A DNA stretch of 64,000 nucleotides from Streptomyces thermolilacinus SPC6 (GCF_000478605.2 NZ_ASHX02000001.1:744001-808000); one strand, 5' to 3'. Shown: positions 24,574 to 33,198, counted from the first letter of the stretch. The notes: generated by a model not told the origin, from the sequence alone. Numbers and translations: made by a program.

Positions 24574-26388
24574 TCAGAAGGTCTCGACGTACTCCTCGGG
24601 AGGCCCCAGCCGGGGCCGGTCGCGCAGCTCGATCCGGTCGCCGAGCCGGTGCAGTTCGAGCACGGTCACGGTGTTCTCCCCGGCGCGTACGAGCGGCGCG
24701 GGCAGGTACAGGGTGACTTGCGGGCCGATCTCCCAGTACCGGCCGAGCAGTGCGCCGTTGACCCAGACGAAGCCCTTGCCGAAGCCGGGCAGGGCGAGGA
24801 AGCCGTCGGCCCGCTCGCCGGCGGTGAACCGGGCGGTCGCGAAGCCCGCCGTACCGGAAGGCGCGGCGGAGGTGACCGCGCGGGCGAGGTCGTCGCCCGT
24901 CCACTCGTCGAGGGGCAGCCGGTGGGTCCGCCAGCCGTGTACCTGGCGGCGGCCGACCGTGACCCCGCCGAGGATGCCCTTGCGGCCGCCGAGCAGGGGC
25001 CCGTAGTTGACGCGCCCCAGGTTCTCCACGAGGAGGTCGAGGCGGACCCGCCGCCCGGTGCCGGTGATGTCGAGCGACGCGGTCTCCCGGTCGAGGACGC
25101 CGACCGGGGCGCCGTCGGCGAAGACCTGGGCGCGGTCGTGGAGGCCGTGGACCGTCAGGGGGTGGGTGCCGGGCGGGAGCAGCGGCTCGGCCCGGTACAG
25201 GAGGAGGCCCGACGCCTGGTCCAGCTCCTCGAAGCTGAGCGGGCAGGGCGAGGCGACCGGCTCCGACGCGGCGCTCAGCGCCTCCAGGAGCCCGGCCCCG
25301 GGGACGGCCGTGAGGGTGCGGGGCGGCAGCAGTGCGGGGTCCGGCGGCAGTGGGCGGGGCGCCGCCCCCGTCGCCTGGAGGATGTGGTCCCGGAAGGCGT
25401 GGAACTTCGGGGTGAGCGCGCCGTGTTCGGCGATCGGCGCGTCCGAGTCGTAGCTGGTGACCGTCGGCTGGACGGCGGTGCCGTCGTGGTTGGCCCCCGC
25501 CCACAGGCCGAAGTTGGTGCCGCCGTGCGCCATGTACAGGCTGACGGACCCGCCGCTGTCCAGGATGTCGGAGAAGGTCCTCAGAGCGCTGTCCGTGGAG
25601 CGTACGTGGTGCTTCTCGCCCCAGTGGTCGAACCATCCGTTCCAGAACTCGGCGCACAGCAGCGGCTCGTCGGGGCGGCGGGAGCGCAGCAGTGCGGCCG
25701 CCTCGCGGGCGCGGGAGCCGAACGTGACGGCCGCGAGGTGCCCGGGCAGGGACCCGCCGTCCTGCATGGGCGCGGTGGGGCCGTCGGCCGTGTACAGCAG
25801 CTCGCCGATCCCCCGCTCGACCAGCGCGTCCCGCACCCGGCGCACGTACTCCCGGTCGTCGCCGTGGCTGCCGTACTCGTTCTCGATCTGCACGGCGACC
25901 ACGGGCCCGCCCCGGCCCGCTTGCAGGGCGGCGATACGCGGGACCAGCTCGTCGAACCAGCGCGCCACCTCCTCCAGGTACGGCGGGTGGGAGCAGCGGA
26001 CGCGCATGCCCGGCCTGCCGGTCAACCACACGGGCAGACCGCCGTTGTCCCACTCGGCGCAGATGTACGGGCCGGGCCGCACGATCGCGTCGAGCCCGGT
26101 CTCCTGGGCGAGCCGCAGGAACGCCTCGACGTCGTGTCCGCCGGTGAAGCGGTACCGCCCCGGGCGCGGCTCGTGGAAGTTCCAGGGGACGTACGTGTCC
26201 ACCGTGTTGAGGCCCATGGCGGCGACGCGCCGCAGCCGGTCGGCCCACTGCTCCGGGTGGACGCGGAAGTAGTGCAGCGACCCGGCGAGGACCCGGTGCG
26301 GGCGGCCGCCGCGCAGGAACGCGCCGTCGCGGTGGGTCAGGACGGGCGCGGGACGGGACGCGCGGTCATGCGGGGGCGTACGGCTCAC
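24574..26388 (-). CDS. Glycoside hydrolase family 35 beta-galactosidase
   Basis: GTG 26386-26388 has GGAG eight bases upstream and yields 604 residues. The N-terminal (beta/alpha)8 domain shows GH35 signatures: SLHYFRVHPEQWADRLRR, NTVDTYVPWNFHEPRPG, RPGPYICAEWDNGGLP, the acid/base Glu in VVAVQIENEYGSHGDD and the nucleophile Glu in LLCAEFWNGWFDHWG. Two beta-sandwich domains follow. No signal peptide is present, so it acts on galactosides inside the cell. It is the last gene of a three-gene operon with an SIS isomerase and a class II aldolase, suggesting use of galactose- or galactosamine-containing disaccharides. No transporter, kinase or regulator is included. Confidence 0.92.
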   Translation of the reverse strand: MSRTPPHDRASRPAPVLTHRDGAFLRGGRPHRVLAGSLHYFRVHPEQWADRLRRVAAMGLNTVDTYVPWNFHEPRPGRYRFTGGHDVEAFLRLAQETGLDAIVRPGPYICAEWDNGGLPVWLTGRPGMRVRCSHPPYLEEVARWFDELVPRIAALQAGRGGPVVAVQIENEYGSHGDDREYVRRVRDALVERGIGELLYTADGPTAPMQDGGSLPGHLAAVTFGSRAREAAALLRSRRPDEPLLCAEFWNGWFDHWGEKHHVRSTDSALRTFSDILDSGGSVSLYMAHGGTNFGLWAGANHDGTAVQPTVTSYDSDAPIAEHGALTPKFHAFRDHILQATGAAPRPLPPDPALLPPRTLTAVPGAGLLEALSAASEPVASPCPLSFEELDQASGLLLYRAEPLLPPGTHPLTVHGLHDRAQVFADGAPVGVLDRETASLDITGTGRRVRLDLLVENLGRVNYGPLLGGRKGILGGVTVGRRQVHGWRTHRLPLDEWTGDDLARAVTSAAPSGTAGFATARFTAGERADGFLALPGFGKGFVWVNGALLGRYWEIGPQVTLYLPAPLVRAGENTVTVLELHRLGDRIELRDRPRLGPPEEYVETF

Positions 26389-26445
26389 GTGACGGCTCCA
26401 GCGGTCGGGCGGGGCGTGCGCCGGGGGTGCGGCATACAGCGGGGT

Positions 26446-26520
26446 GCGACAGGCGACGCACGGCAGGCGACAGGTGGCGGGCGACGCACGGCAGGCGACA
26501 GGTGGCGGGCGACGGGCGAC
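26446..26520. repeat. 28-bp tandem repeat between aldolase and beta-galactosidase genes
   Basis: Two identical 28-bp copies starting GCGACGCACGGCAGG lie at 26453-26480 and 26481-26508, flanked by partial copies on both sides (GCGACAGGCGACG before, GCGACGGGCGAC after). The array fills most of the 147-bp gap between two genes of one operon. Open frames through it are a side effect of the repeat and carry no family motif. Confidence 0.8.
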
Positions 26521-26535
26521 GCCTGCCACGGACGC

Positions 26536-27378
26536 TCACGCCTCTCCGCCCCCGAGCAGCCCGAGCAGGCGGGCCGTCTCCGTCGCCACGGCGGCGCGGG
26601 CGGGCCCGAGGTAGCCGCGGGGGTCCACCACGGCGGGGTCGGCGGCCAGGTGGTCCCGTACGGCACGGGTGAACAGCTTGTTGAGGTGGGTGGAGACGTT
26701 CACCTTGGTCATGCCCGCGGCGACCGCCTTCGCGAGGCCGCCGTCGCTCACGCCCGAGGAGCCGTGCAGGACGAGCGGGACGCGCGCCTCCTCGCGCAGC
26801 CGCGTGATCAGCGGGAGGTCGAGTTCGGCGTCCCGGGTGAGCATGGCGTGGGAGCTGCCGACCGCGACGGCGAGGGCGTCGACCCCGGTCGCCCGGACGA
26901 AGGCGCGCGCCTCGTCCGGGTCGGTCCGCACACCGGGGGCGTGCGCCCCGTCCTTCCCGCCGACCTCGCCCAGCTCGGCCTCGACCCAGACGTCCGCCCG
27001 GTGGCACCGGTCCGTGACATTCTTCGTCAGGGCCACGTTCCGCTCGTACGGGAGCCTGGAGGCGTCGAACATGACCGAGTAGAAGCCGAGTTCGATCGCT
27101 TCTTCCACGAGTTCGACCGACTCGGCGTGGTCGAGGTGCACGGCGACGGGCACGCTCGCGGCCCGTGCGACGGCGAGGGAGGCGAGGCCGACGGGTGCGA
27201 GGGCGCCGTGGTAGCGGACGGTGTTCTCGCTGATCTGGAGGACGACGGGGCGCCCGGCCCGCTCGGCCCCGGACACGATGGCTTCGGCGTGCTCGATCTG
27301 GAGGACGTTGAACGCGCCGACCCCGAGGCGGGCGGCGTAGGCGGGGCCGACGATGTCGTCGGTGCGGGCGAGCGGCAC
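26536..27378 (-). CDS. Class II fructose/tagatose-bisphosphate aldolase family protein
   Basis: The 280-residue protein starts at GTG 27376-27378, 11 bases after the SIS gene stop. It has the zinc-dependent class II aldolase motifs: GVGAFNVLQIEHAEAI, the catalytic/zinc site PVAVHLDHAES, FDASRLPYERN, VEAELGEVGGKDG, GSSHAM and the phosphate-binding VLHGSSGVSD and KVNVSTHLNK. These enzymes cleave ketose bisphosphates such as tagatose-1,6- or fructose-1,6-bisphosphate to DHAP and glyceraldehyde-3-phosphate. The SIS isomerase and beta-galactosidase beside it favour a tagatose-phosphate (GatY/AgaY-like) role. A dedicated kinase is absent from the operon. Confidence 0.9.
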   Translation of the reverse strand: MPLARTDDIVGPAYAARLGVGAFNVLQIEHAEAIVSGAERAGRPVVLQISENTVRYHGALAPVGLASLAVARAASVPVAVHLDHAESVELVEEAIELGFYSVMFDASRLPYERNVALTKNVTDRCHRADVWVEAELGEVGGKDGAHAPGVRTDPDEARAFVRATGVDALAVAVGSSHAMLTRDAELDLPLITRLREEARVPLVLHGSSGVSDGGLAKAVAAGMTKVNVSTHLNKLFTRAVRDHLAADPAVVDPRGYLGPARAAVATETARLLGLLGGGEA

Positions 27379-27389
27379 GGCTCCCGCCC

Positions 27390-28340
27390 CTACCTGGCGC
27401 GCGGTTCGAGCACCACGGACCGGGTCAGGTTCCTGGGCCGGTCCGGGTCGAGGCCCCGCTGCCGGGCCAGGTGGACGGCGAGCCGCTGGACGCGGATCAG
27501 GTCGGCCATCGGGTCCAGGTCCGTGCCGGAAGCCCCGGACCCGGCGACGAAGGTGCCACCGGTGCGGGCCACGTCGTCGTCCAGGCCCTCCGGAGTCTCC
27601 CCGAGCATCCACGCGACCCGCCCGGGCCCGGTGACGCTGATGGGGCCGTGGCGGTACTCCATGGCCGGGTACGCCTCCGTCCACGCCCCCGCCGCCTCCC
27701 GCATCTTCAGCGCGGCCTCCAGGGCGAGGCCGTAGCCCCAGCCGGTGCCGAGGAAGGTGAACTGTCCGGCGGCGCACACCTGCGGGTCCAGAGGCGCGGC
27801 GACGGCCCGCTCCGCGTCCCGGACCGCCCGGTCGAGCGGCCGCACGCCGGGCGGAAGCGGTCCCGACGCCTCCAGGTGGGCGCGGAACAGCGCGAGGACG
27901 GTGGTCGCGAACCGCGTCTGGACGACGGACCGCTCGTCGGCGAAGTCCAGTACGGCGACGGTGTCGGCGGTGTGCGTCACCGGTGTACCGGGGTCGGCGA
28001 TGACGGCGGAGGTCGGCGTGGTGCCCTTCACCGCGGCGAGCAGGTTTAGGACCTCCGTCGTGGTCCCGGAGCGGGTGATGGCCAGGACCCGGTCGTACGC
28101 GCGTCCGTGCGGGAACTCCGAGGCGGCGAACGCGTCGGTCGTACCGTGTCCCGCGTCCTCCCGCAGCCGGGCGTAGGCCAGGGCCATGAACCAGGACGTC
28201 CCGCAGCCCACCACGGCCACCCGCTCGCCCCGGCGCGGAAGCGCGTCCGCCGTCCGGCCCACGGCTTCGGCCGCCGCTCTCCAGGTCCGCGGCTGGGAAG
28301 CGATCTCGGCCGAGGTGCGGCACTCCAGCGGATCGGGCAT
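27390..28340 (-). CDS. SIS-domain sugar isomerase/deaminase (AgaS/GlmS-isomerase-like)
   Basis: The 316-residue protein has two tandem SIS domains. The first carries VAVVGCGTSWFMALAYARLRED and the phosphosugar loop ITRSGTTTEVL. The second carries FLGTGWGYGLALEAALKMREAAG and the AYPAMEYRHGPIS motif typical of GlmS-isomerase and AgaS enzymes. It has no glutaminase domain, so it is likely a ketose/aldose amino-sugar isomerase or deaminase. ATG 28338-28340 follows AAGGAG at seven bases. It heads the operon with the aldolase and beta-galactosidase, giving a plausible route from galactosamine phosphate to tagatose phosphate. Confidence 0.88.
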   Translation of the reverse strand: MPDPLECRTSAEIASQPRTWRAAAEAVGRTADALPRRGERVAVVGCGTSWFMALAYARLREDAGHGTTDAFAASEFPHGRAYDRVLAITRSGTTTEVLNLLAAVKGTTPTSAVIADPGTPVTHTADTVAVLDFADERSVVQTRFATTVLALFRAHLEASGPLPPGVRPLDRAVRDAERAVAAPLDPQVCAAGQFTFLGTGWGYGLALEAALKMREAAGAWTEAYPAMEYRHGPISVTGPGRVAWMLGETPEGLDDDVARTGGTFVAGSGASGTDLDPMADLIRVQRLAVHLARQRGLDPDRPRNLTRSVVLEPRAR

Positions 28341-28449
28341 GGGCCAACTCCTTCTGACGGCACGTGAGGCAGCCGGGCGGCACCTGACCGTAACGGCCTG
28401 CGACGGGCGCCGTCCAGGCTCCGTGACACCGGCGACACCGGCCAGCGGG

Positions 28450-29451
28450 TCAGCCGTTCAGGGCGGGGATGACCTCGGAGCCGTACGCGTCGATGGTGGC
28501 TTCCTTCGCGTCGTGCATGGCGTACACGGCGAACTGGTCCACGCCCAGGTCCCGCAGGCGACGCAGCCGTTCGATGTGGGCCGAGGCGGGGCCGAGGAGG
28601 CAGAAGCGGTCCACGATCCCGTCCGGCACGAAGTCCGCGGACGGGTTCCCCGCGCGGCCGTGGTGGCTGTAGTCGTAGCCCCGGCGGTCCTTGACGTACG
28701 CGGTGAGGGCCTCGGGCACCACGCCGGAGTGCTCCCCGTACCGGGCGACCAGGTCGGCCACGTGGTTGCCGACCATGCCGCCGAACCAACGGCACTGCTC
28801 GCGGGCGTGCGCCAGGTCGTCGCCGACGTACGCGGGGGCGGCCACGCAGACGGTGAGGGCGGCGGGGTCGCGGCCCGCGGCCGCGGCGGCGTCCCGTACG
28901 GCCCTGACCATCCACTCCGTCAGGAACGGGTCGGCGAGCTGGAGGATGAAGCCGTCCGCCTTCCGCCCCGCCAGGGCCAGGGCCTTCGGGCCGTACGCCG
29001 CCATCCACACGGGGAGCTTCCCGTCCCTGATCCACGGGATGCGGACCGGGCTGCCGTCCACGAGCGCCTCGCGGCCCTCCGCCAGGTCGCGGATGGCGTC
29101 GATGGCCTCGCCCAGCCGCGCCAGGGTGTTCGGCGCGCGGCCCGCCACGCGCATCGCGGAGTCGCCGCGGCCGATGCCGCACACGGTCCGGTTGCCGTAC
29201 ATGTCGTTCAGCGTGGCGAACGTGGAGGCGGTTACCTCCGAGGTGCGGGTGCCCGGGTTGGTGACCATGGGGCCGACCCGCAGCTTCGTCGTGTGCTCCA
29301 GGATCTGGCTGTAGATGACGAAGGGCTCCTGCCAGAGCACGGCGGAGTCGAACGTCCAGCCGTAGCGGAAGCCGTTGCGCTCCGCGCGCCGCATCAGGCC
29401 GACGACCCGGGAGGCGGGCGGGTCGGTCTGGAGGACGAGTCCGAAATCCAT
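28450..29451 (-). CDS. LLM-class flavin/F420-dependent oxidoreductase
   Basis: This 333-residue protein is a luciferase-like monooxygenase-superfamily TIM barrel (MDFGLVLQTDPPASRVVG at the N-terminus, PMVTNPGTRTSEVTASTFAT, GIGRGDSAMR, PVWMAAYGPKALALAGRKAD and DRFCLLGPASAHIERLRRL). It resembles the F420-dependent subfamily seen beside hydantoinase/dihydropyrimidinase genes in actinobacteria. ATG 29449-29451 has GAGGAGG close upstream. It lies 10 bases after the dihydropyrimidinase gene, as the last gene of the operon. A reductive or oxygenase step on a pyrimidine or hydantoin is the natural guess, because no dihydropyrimidine dehydrogenase gene is present. The substrate is unproven. Confidence 0.85.
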   Translation of the reverse strand: MDFGLVLQTDPPASRVVGLMRRAERNGFRYGWTFDSAVLWQEPFVIYSQILEHTTKLRVGPMVTNPGTRTSEVTASTFATLNDMYGNRTVCGIGRGDSAMRVAGRAPNTLARLGEAIDAIRDLAEGREALVDGSPVRIPWIRDGKLPVWMAAYGPKALALAGRKADGFILQLADPFLTEWMVRAVRDAAAAAGRDPAALTVCVAAPAYVGDDLAHAREQCRWFGGMVGNHVADLVARYGEHSGVVPEALTAYVKDRRGYDYSHHGRAGNPSADFVPDGIVDRFCLLGPASAHIERLRRLRDLGVDQFAVYAMHDAKEATIDAYGSEVIPALNG

Positions 29452-29461
29452 GGCGGCCTCC

Positions 29462-30871
29462 TCAGCCCAGGTACTGGCAGGTGGAGCGCGGGATGTACAC
29501 GCCGTGCCCGGCACGGCCGGTGAACTGCCGCCCGTCGATGACGGGTTCCCCTCGCGACAGGACCGTCTCCACCCGGCCGGTGACGGTCCTGCCCTCGTAC
29601 GCCGAGTAGTCCACGCTCATGTGGTGCGTCTGGGCCGACAGGGTCTGCACCGCCATCGGGTCGTAGACGACGATGTCGGCGTCCGCGCCGGGCGCGATGG
29701 TGCCCTTCTTCGGGTAGAGGCCGAACATCCGGGCCGGGGTGGCACAGGCGATCTCGATCCAGCGGCGCCGCGAGATGTGCCCGTCCACGACGGCCTGGTG
29801 GAGCAGGTCCATGCGGTTCTCCACGCCGGGCAGCCCGTTCGGGATGCGGGAGAAGTCGCCCCGGCCCAGCTCCTTCTGGCCCCGGAAGCAGAACGGGCAG
29901 TGGTCCGTGGACACGACCTGGAGGTCGTTGGTGCGCAGGCCCCGCCACAGTGCCGCCTGGTGCTCGCGCGGCCTCAGCGGCGTACTGCACACGTACTTGG
30001 CGCCCTCGAACTCCGGCTCCGCCAGGTTGTCGGCCGACAGGAACAGGTACTGCGGGCAGGTCTCGCCGAAGACCGGCAGGCCCATGTCGCGGGCGGCGGC
30101 CAGCTCGGCGACGGCCTCCTGGGCCGACACGTGCACCACGTACAGGGGCGCCCCGGCGACCCGGGCCAGCTGGATCGCGCGGTGCGTGGCCTCCGCCTCC
30201 AGCAGCACGTGCCGGGTCTCGCCGTGGAAGCGGGGGTCCACGTCACCGCGCGCGAGGGCCTGCTCGACCAGCACGTCGATGGCGATGCCGTTCTCGGCGT
30301 GCGTCATGACCAGCCCGCCGTTGAGGGCGGAGCGCTGCATGGCGCGCAGGATGCGGCCGTCGTCGCTGTAGAAGACACCGGGGTAGGCCATGAACAGCTT
30401 GAAGGAGGTGACGCCCTCCTCCACCAGCAGGTCCATCTCCCTGAGCGACGAGTCGTCCACGTCGGAGAGGATCATGTGGAACGCGTAGTCGATCGCGCAC
30501 TTGCCGTCGGCCTTGGCGTGCCAGGCGTCGAGGCCCTCGCGCAGGGTGTGGCCGACGGTCTGGACGGCGAAGTCCACGATGGTGGTCGTGCCGCCCCACG
30601 CGGCGGCGCGGGTGCCGCTCTCGAAGTCGTCGGACGCGAACGTCCCGCCGAACGGGAACTCCATGTGGGTGTGGGCGTCCACGCCGCCCGGGACTACGTA
30701 CTTGCCGGTGGCGTCGATGACGCGGTCGGCGGTCCAGGCGGCGGCCGCCGCGCTGCCGTGGGCGGCGAGCGCGACGATCCGGCCGCCCTCCACGAGGACG
30801 TCGGCGTGGGTCTCCTCGGCGGCGGTGACGACCAGGCCGCCCCGGACGAGGGTGCGGGTACGGGTGCTCAT
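29462..30871 (-). CDS. hydA: Dihydropyrimidinase / D-hydantoinase
   Basis: The 469-residue cyclic amidohydrolase has the complete metal centre: His67 and His69 (GGVDAHTHMEFPFGGT), the carboxylated Lys in VTSFKLFMAYPGVFYSDDG, His in MTHAENG and VVHVSAQEA, and Asp in VSTDHCPF. It hydrolyses dihydrouracil or dihydrothymine to N-carbamoyl beta-amino acids, or 5-substituted hydantoins. The downstream LLM gene and the upstream aminotransferase and nitrilase-type genes make a pyrimidine-degradation operon. It is the usual length and motif set for bacterial enzymes. A 21-bp tandem repeat separates it from the aminotransferase gene. Confidence 0.93.
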   Translation of the reverse strand: MSTRTRTLVRGGLVVTAAEETHADVLVEGGRIVALAAHGSAAAAAWTADRVIDATGKYVVPGGVDAHTHMEFPFGGTFASDDFESGTRAAAWGGTTTIVDFAVQTVGHTLREGLDAWHAKADGKCAIDYAFHMILSDVDDSSLREMDLLVEEGVTSFKLFMAYPGVFYSDDGRILRAMQRSALNGGLVMTHAENGIAIDVLVEQALARGDVDPRFHGETRHVLLEAEATHRAIQLARVAGAPLYVVHVSAQEAVAELAAARDMGLPVFGETCPQYLFLSADNLAEPEFEGAKYVCSTPLRPREHQAALWRGLRTNDLQVVSTDHCPFCFRGQKELGRGDFSRIPNGLPGVENRMDLLHQAVVDGHISRRRWIEIACATPARMFGLYPKKGTIAPGADADIVVYDPMAVQTLSAQTHHMSVDYSAYEGRTVTGRVETVLSRGEPVIDGRQFTGRAGHGVYIPRSTCQYLG

Positions 30872-30918
30872 GGTGGGTGGCCCCTTGTTCTGGCGTGCAG
30901 GGCGGCTGTGATGAGGCG

Positions 30919-31000
30919 CCGGACGGCCGTGGGTGGCGTGCCCGGACGGCCGTGGTGGCGTGCCGGACGGCCGTGGTGGCGTGCCGGTCGGTGGCGGTGG
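30919..31000. repeat. 21-bp tandem repeat between aminotransferase and dihydropyrimidinase genes
   Basis: CCGGACGGCCGTGGTGGCGTG occurs exactly at 30942-30962 and 30963-30983. A preceding copy with a two-base insertion lies at 30919-30941, and a degenerate partial copy follows from 30984. The array occupies most of the 130-bp gap inside the operon. The unit length is seven codons. Confidence 0.8.
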
Positions 31001-31001
31001 C

Positions 31002-32312
31002 TTACCTCAGGACGCGCAGGGCCTGTTCGAGGAGGGCGGCGCCTTCCTCGGCCTCGGCGACGGTGAGGGACAGCGGCGGGGCGACGCGCAGGACGCTCGT
31101 GTCGTGACCGCCGCCCTTGCCGATCAGCAGCCCCTGCTCCCTGGCCGCTTCGAGGACGGCCGCCGCGGCCCCCGGATCGGCGGCACCGGTGGCGGGATCG
31201 GCCAGTTCCACGCCGATCATCAGCCCGCGCCCGCGCACCTCGCGTACCCGGTCGATGCCCGCCCCGATGGCGCGGAGCCGTTCGATGAGGAGCCCTCCGA
31301 CGCGGCGGGCATTGCCCTGGAGGTCGTGTTCGAGGAGGTAGGAGAGGTTGGCGAGCCCGGCGGCCATGGTGACCGGGGAGCCGCCGAACGTGGAGATGGA
31401 GTTGGCGTTCAGGCAGTTCATCACCTCGGCGCGGGCGACGACACCGCCGATGGACATGCCGTTGCCGATGCCCTTGGCGAAGGTGAGGATGTCCGGCGGA
31501 CCGCTCGCGGCGTGGGCCTGCCAGCCCCAGAAGTGGTCCCCGGTGCGGCCCCAGCCGGTCTGCACCTCGTCGCTGATCCACAGGATGCCGTGCCGGTTCA
31601 GGACCTCGCGGAACGCCGCGTACAGCCCGTCGGGCGGCGCGGTGAAGCCGCCGACGCCCTGGACCGGTTCGGCGATCAGCGCGGCGATGTCGCCGGTGTG
31701 GCCGATCAGGTCCTCCAGGTCGGCGACGCACGCGGCGGTGAAGTCGGCGTCGTTCAGGTGCGCGAAGGGGCCCCGGCCGCGCACGGCGCCGTGGACGTAC
31801 AGGGTGTGCAGCCCGGAGTCGCCGGTGGTCGTCCAGGCGCGGTTGCCGGTGACGGAGACGGCGGAGAAGGAGCGGCCGTGGTAGCTGTTGCGCATCGCCA
31901 GGACCTGGCTGCTGCGGCGGTACGCGGTGGCGAGGAGCAGCGCCGTGTCGTTGGCCTCGGTGCCGGAGGTGGTGAAGAAGACCCGGGCGTCGGGGATGCC
32001 GGACAGGGCGGCGATCCGTTCGGCCAGCTCCACCATGGGGCGGTTGAGGTAGAGCGTCGAGGTGTGGATGATCCGCCCGGCCTGCTCGGTGACGGCCTTG
32101 GTGACCTCGGGCAGGGCGTGCGCGGTCATGGTGGTGAGGATGCCGCCGAAGAAGTCGAGGTACCGCCTGCCCTCGGCGTCCCACACATGGCGGCCCTCGC
32201 CGTGGGTGATCTCGATGGGCTCGTCGTAGTAGAGGGACAGCCAGTCGGGCAGGACGCCGCGGTGGCGGTCGTGGAGGTGGCGGTGGAGGTGGAGGGTGCG
32301 GTCGGTGGTCAC
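31002..32312 (-). CDS. Class III (PLP) aminotransferase, omega-amino acid type
   Basis: GTG 32310-32312 overlaps the stop of the nitrilase-type gene (GTGA) and gives 436 residues. Fold-type I class III motifs are seen: GRRYLDFFGGI, FFTTSGTEANDTALL, SYHGRSF, LIAEPVQGVGGF, the PLP-Asp in LWISDEVQTGWGRTG and the Schiff-base lysine in DILTFAKGIGNGMSIGGVV. In this operon it most likely transaminates beta-alanine or beta-aminoisobutyrate formed by the ureidopropionase, with pyruvate or 2-oxoglutarate as acceptor. Other omega-amino acids such as 4-aminobutyrate are possible. Confidence 0.9.
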   Translation of the reverse strand: MTTDRTLHLHRHLHDRHRGVLPDWLSLYYDEPIEITHGEGRHVWDAEGRRYLDFFGGILTTMTAHALPEVTKAVTEQAGRIIHTSTLYLNRPMVELAERIAALSGIPDARVFFTTSGTEANDTALLLATAYRRSSQVLAMRNSYHGRSFSAVSVTGNRAWTTTGDSGLHTLYVHGAVRGRGPFAHLNDADFTAACVADLEDLIGHTGDIAALIAEPVQGVGGFTAPPDGLYAAFREVLNRHGILWISDEVQTGWGRTGDHFWGWQAHAASGPPDILTFAKGIGNGMSIGGVVARAEVMNCLNANSISTFGGSPVTMAAGLANLSYLLEHDLQGNARRVGGLLIERLRAIGAGIDRVREVRGRGLMIGVELADPATGAADPGAAAAVLEAAREQGLLIGKGGGHDTSVLRVAPPLSLTVAEAEEGAALLEQALRVLR

Positions 32313-33151
32313 GGTCGTACCAGCCCTTCGTACGCGTCGGGGCGCCTGTCCCGGTAGAAGGCCCACTGCTGCCTGACCTCCTCGATGAGACCGAGGTCGA
32401 GGTCCCGCACGAGGAGTTGCTCCTCCTGGTCGGAGGCGGCGTCGCCGACCACGCGGCCGCGCGGGTCGACGAAGTAGCTGGTTCCGTAGAAGTCGTTGTC
32501 GCCGTACTCCTCGCGCCCGACGCGGTTGATCGCGGCGATGTAGTACGCGTTGGCGACGGCGGCCGCGGGCTGCTCCAGCTGCCAGAGGTGGGAGGAGAGG
32601 CTGCGGTGGGTGGCGGAGGGGTTGTAGACCAGCTGGGCGCCGTTGAGGCCGAGTTGGCGCCAGCCCTCCGGGAAGTGGCGGTCGTAGCAGATGTACACGC
32701 CGACGCGGCCGACGGCGGTGTCGAAGACGGGCCAGCCGAGGTTGCCGGGCCTGAAGTAGAACTTCTCCCAGAAGCCCTTGAGCTGGGGGATGTGGTGCTT
32801 GCGGTACTTGCCGAGGTAGGTGCCGTCCGCGTCGATGACGGCGGCGGTGTTGTAGAAGAAGCCGGGCCCCTCGGACTCGAAGACGGGCGCGACGACGACC
32901 ATGCCGGTCTCGCGGGCCAGTTCCCGCATGCGGGTCACGGTCGGCCCGTCGGGCACGGGCTCGGCCCAGCGGTAGTGCTCGGCGTCCTGCACCTGGCAGA
33001 AGTACGGGGCGTTGAACACCTCCTGGAAGCCGATGATCCGCGCGCCCCGGTTCGCGGCCTCGCGGGCGTGCTCCTCGTGTTTGGCGATCATCGATTCGGT
33101 GTCGCCGGTCCAGGTCGCCTGGACGAGCGCGGCGCGCACGGTCGGGGACAT
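32309..33151 (-). CDS. Carbon-nitrogen hydrolase, beta-ureidopropionase-like
   Basis: The 280-residue nitrilase-superfamily protein has the catalytic triad Glu44 (IIGFQEVF), Lys118 (KYRKHHIPQ) and Cys155 (VGVYICYDRHFPE). The motif set, with NPSATHRSLSSHLW and a tail matching N-carbamoyl hydrolases, suits removal of the carbamoyl group from N-carbamoyl-beta-alanine (third step of reductive pyrimidine breakdown). It is the first gene of the operon, and its stop is coupled to the aminotransferase start. A short palindrome 32 bases upstream of its ATG is a candidate operator. Confidence 0.9.
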   Translation of the reverse strand: MSPTVRAALVQATWTGDTESMIAKHEEHAREAANRGARIIGFQEVFNAPYFCQVQDAEHYRWAEPVPDGPTVTRMRELARETGMVVVAPVFESEGPGFFYNTAAVIDADGTYLGKYRKHHIPQLKGFWEKFYFRPGNLGWPVFDTAVGRVGVYICYDRHFPEGWRQLGLNGAQLVYNPSATHRSLSSHLWQLEQPAAAVANAYYIAAINRVGREEYGDNDFYGTSYFVDPRGRVVGDAASDQEEQLLVRDLDLGLIEEVRQQWAFYRDRRPDAYEGLVRP

Positions 33152-33182
33152 GAGCTGCTCCTTCGGCAGGGCGTCGATGAGC

Positions 33183-33198
33183 CTCTACGCACGTAGAG
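33183..33198. promoter_or_regulatory. Palindrome upstream of the pyrimidine-type operon
   Basis: CTCTACG-CA-CGTAGAG is a perfect 7-bp inverted repeat with a 2-bp centre, starting 32 bases before ATG 33151 of the nitrilase-type gene. Its size and place suit a dimeric repressor (GntR-like) operator or a leader hairpin. No regulator gene is adjacent, so the binding protein is unknown. Confidence 0.5.
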
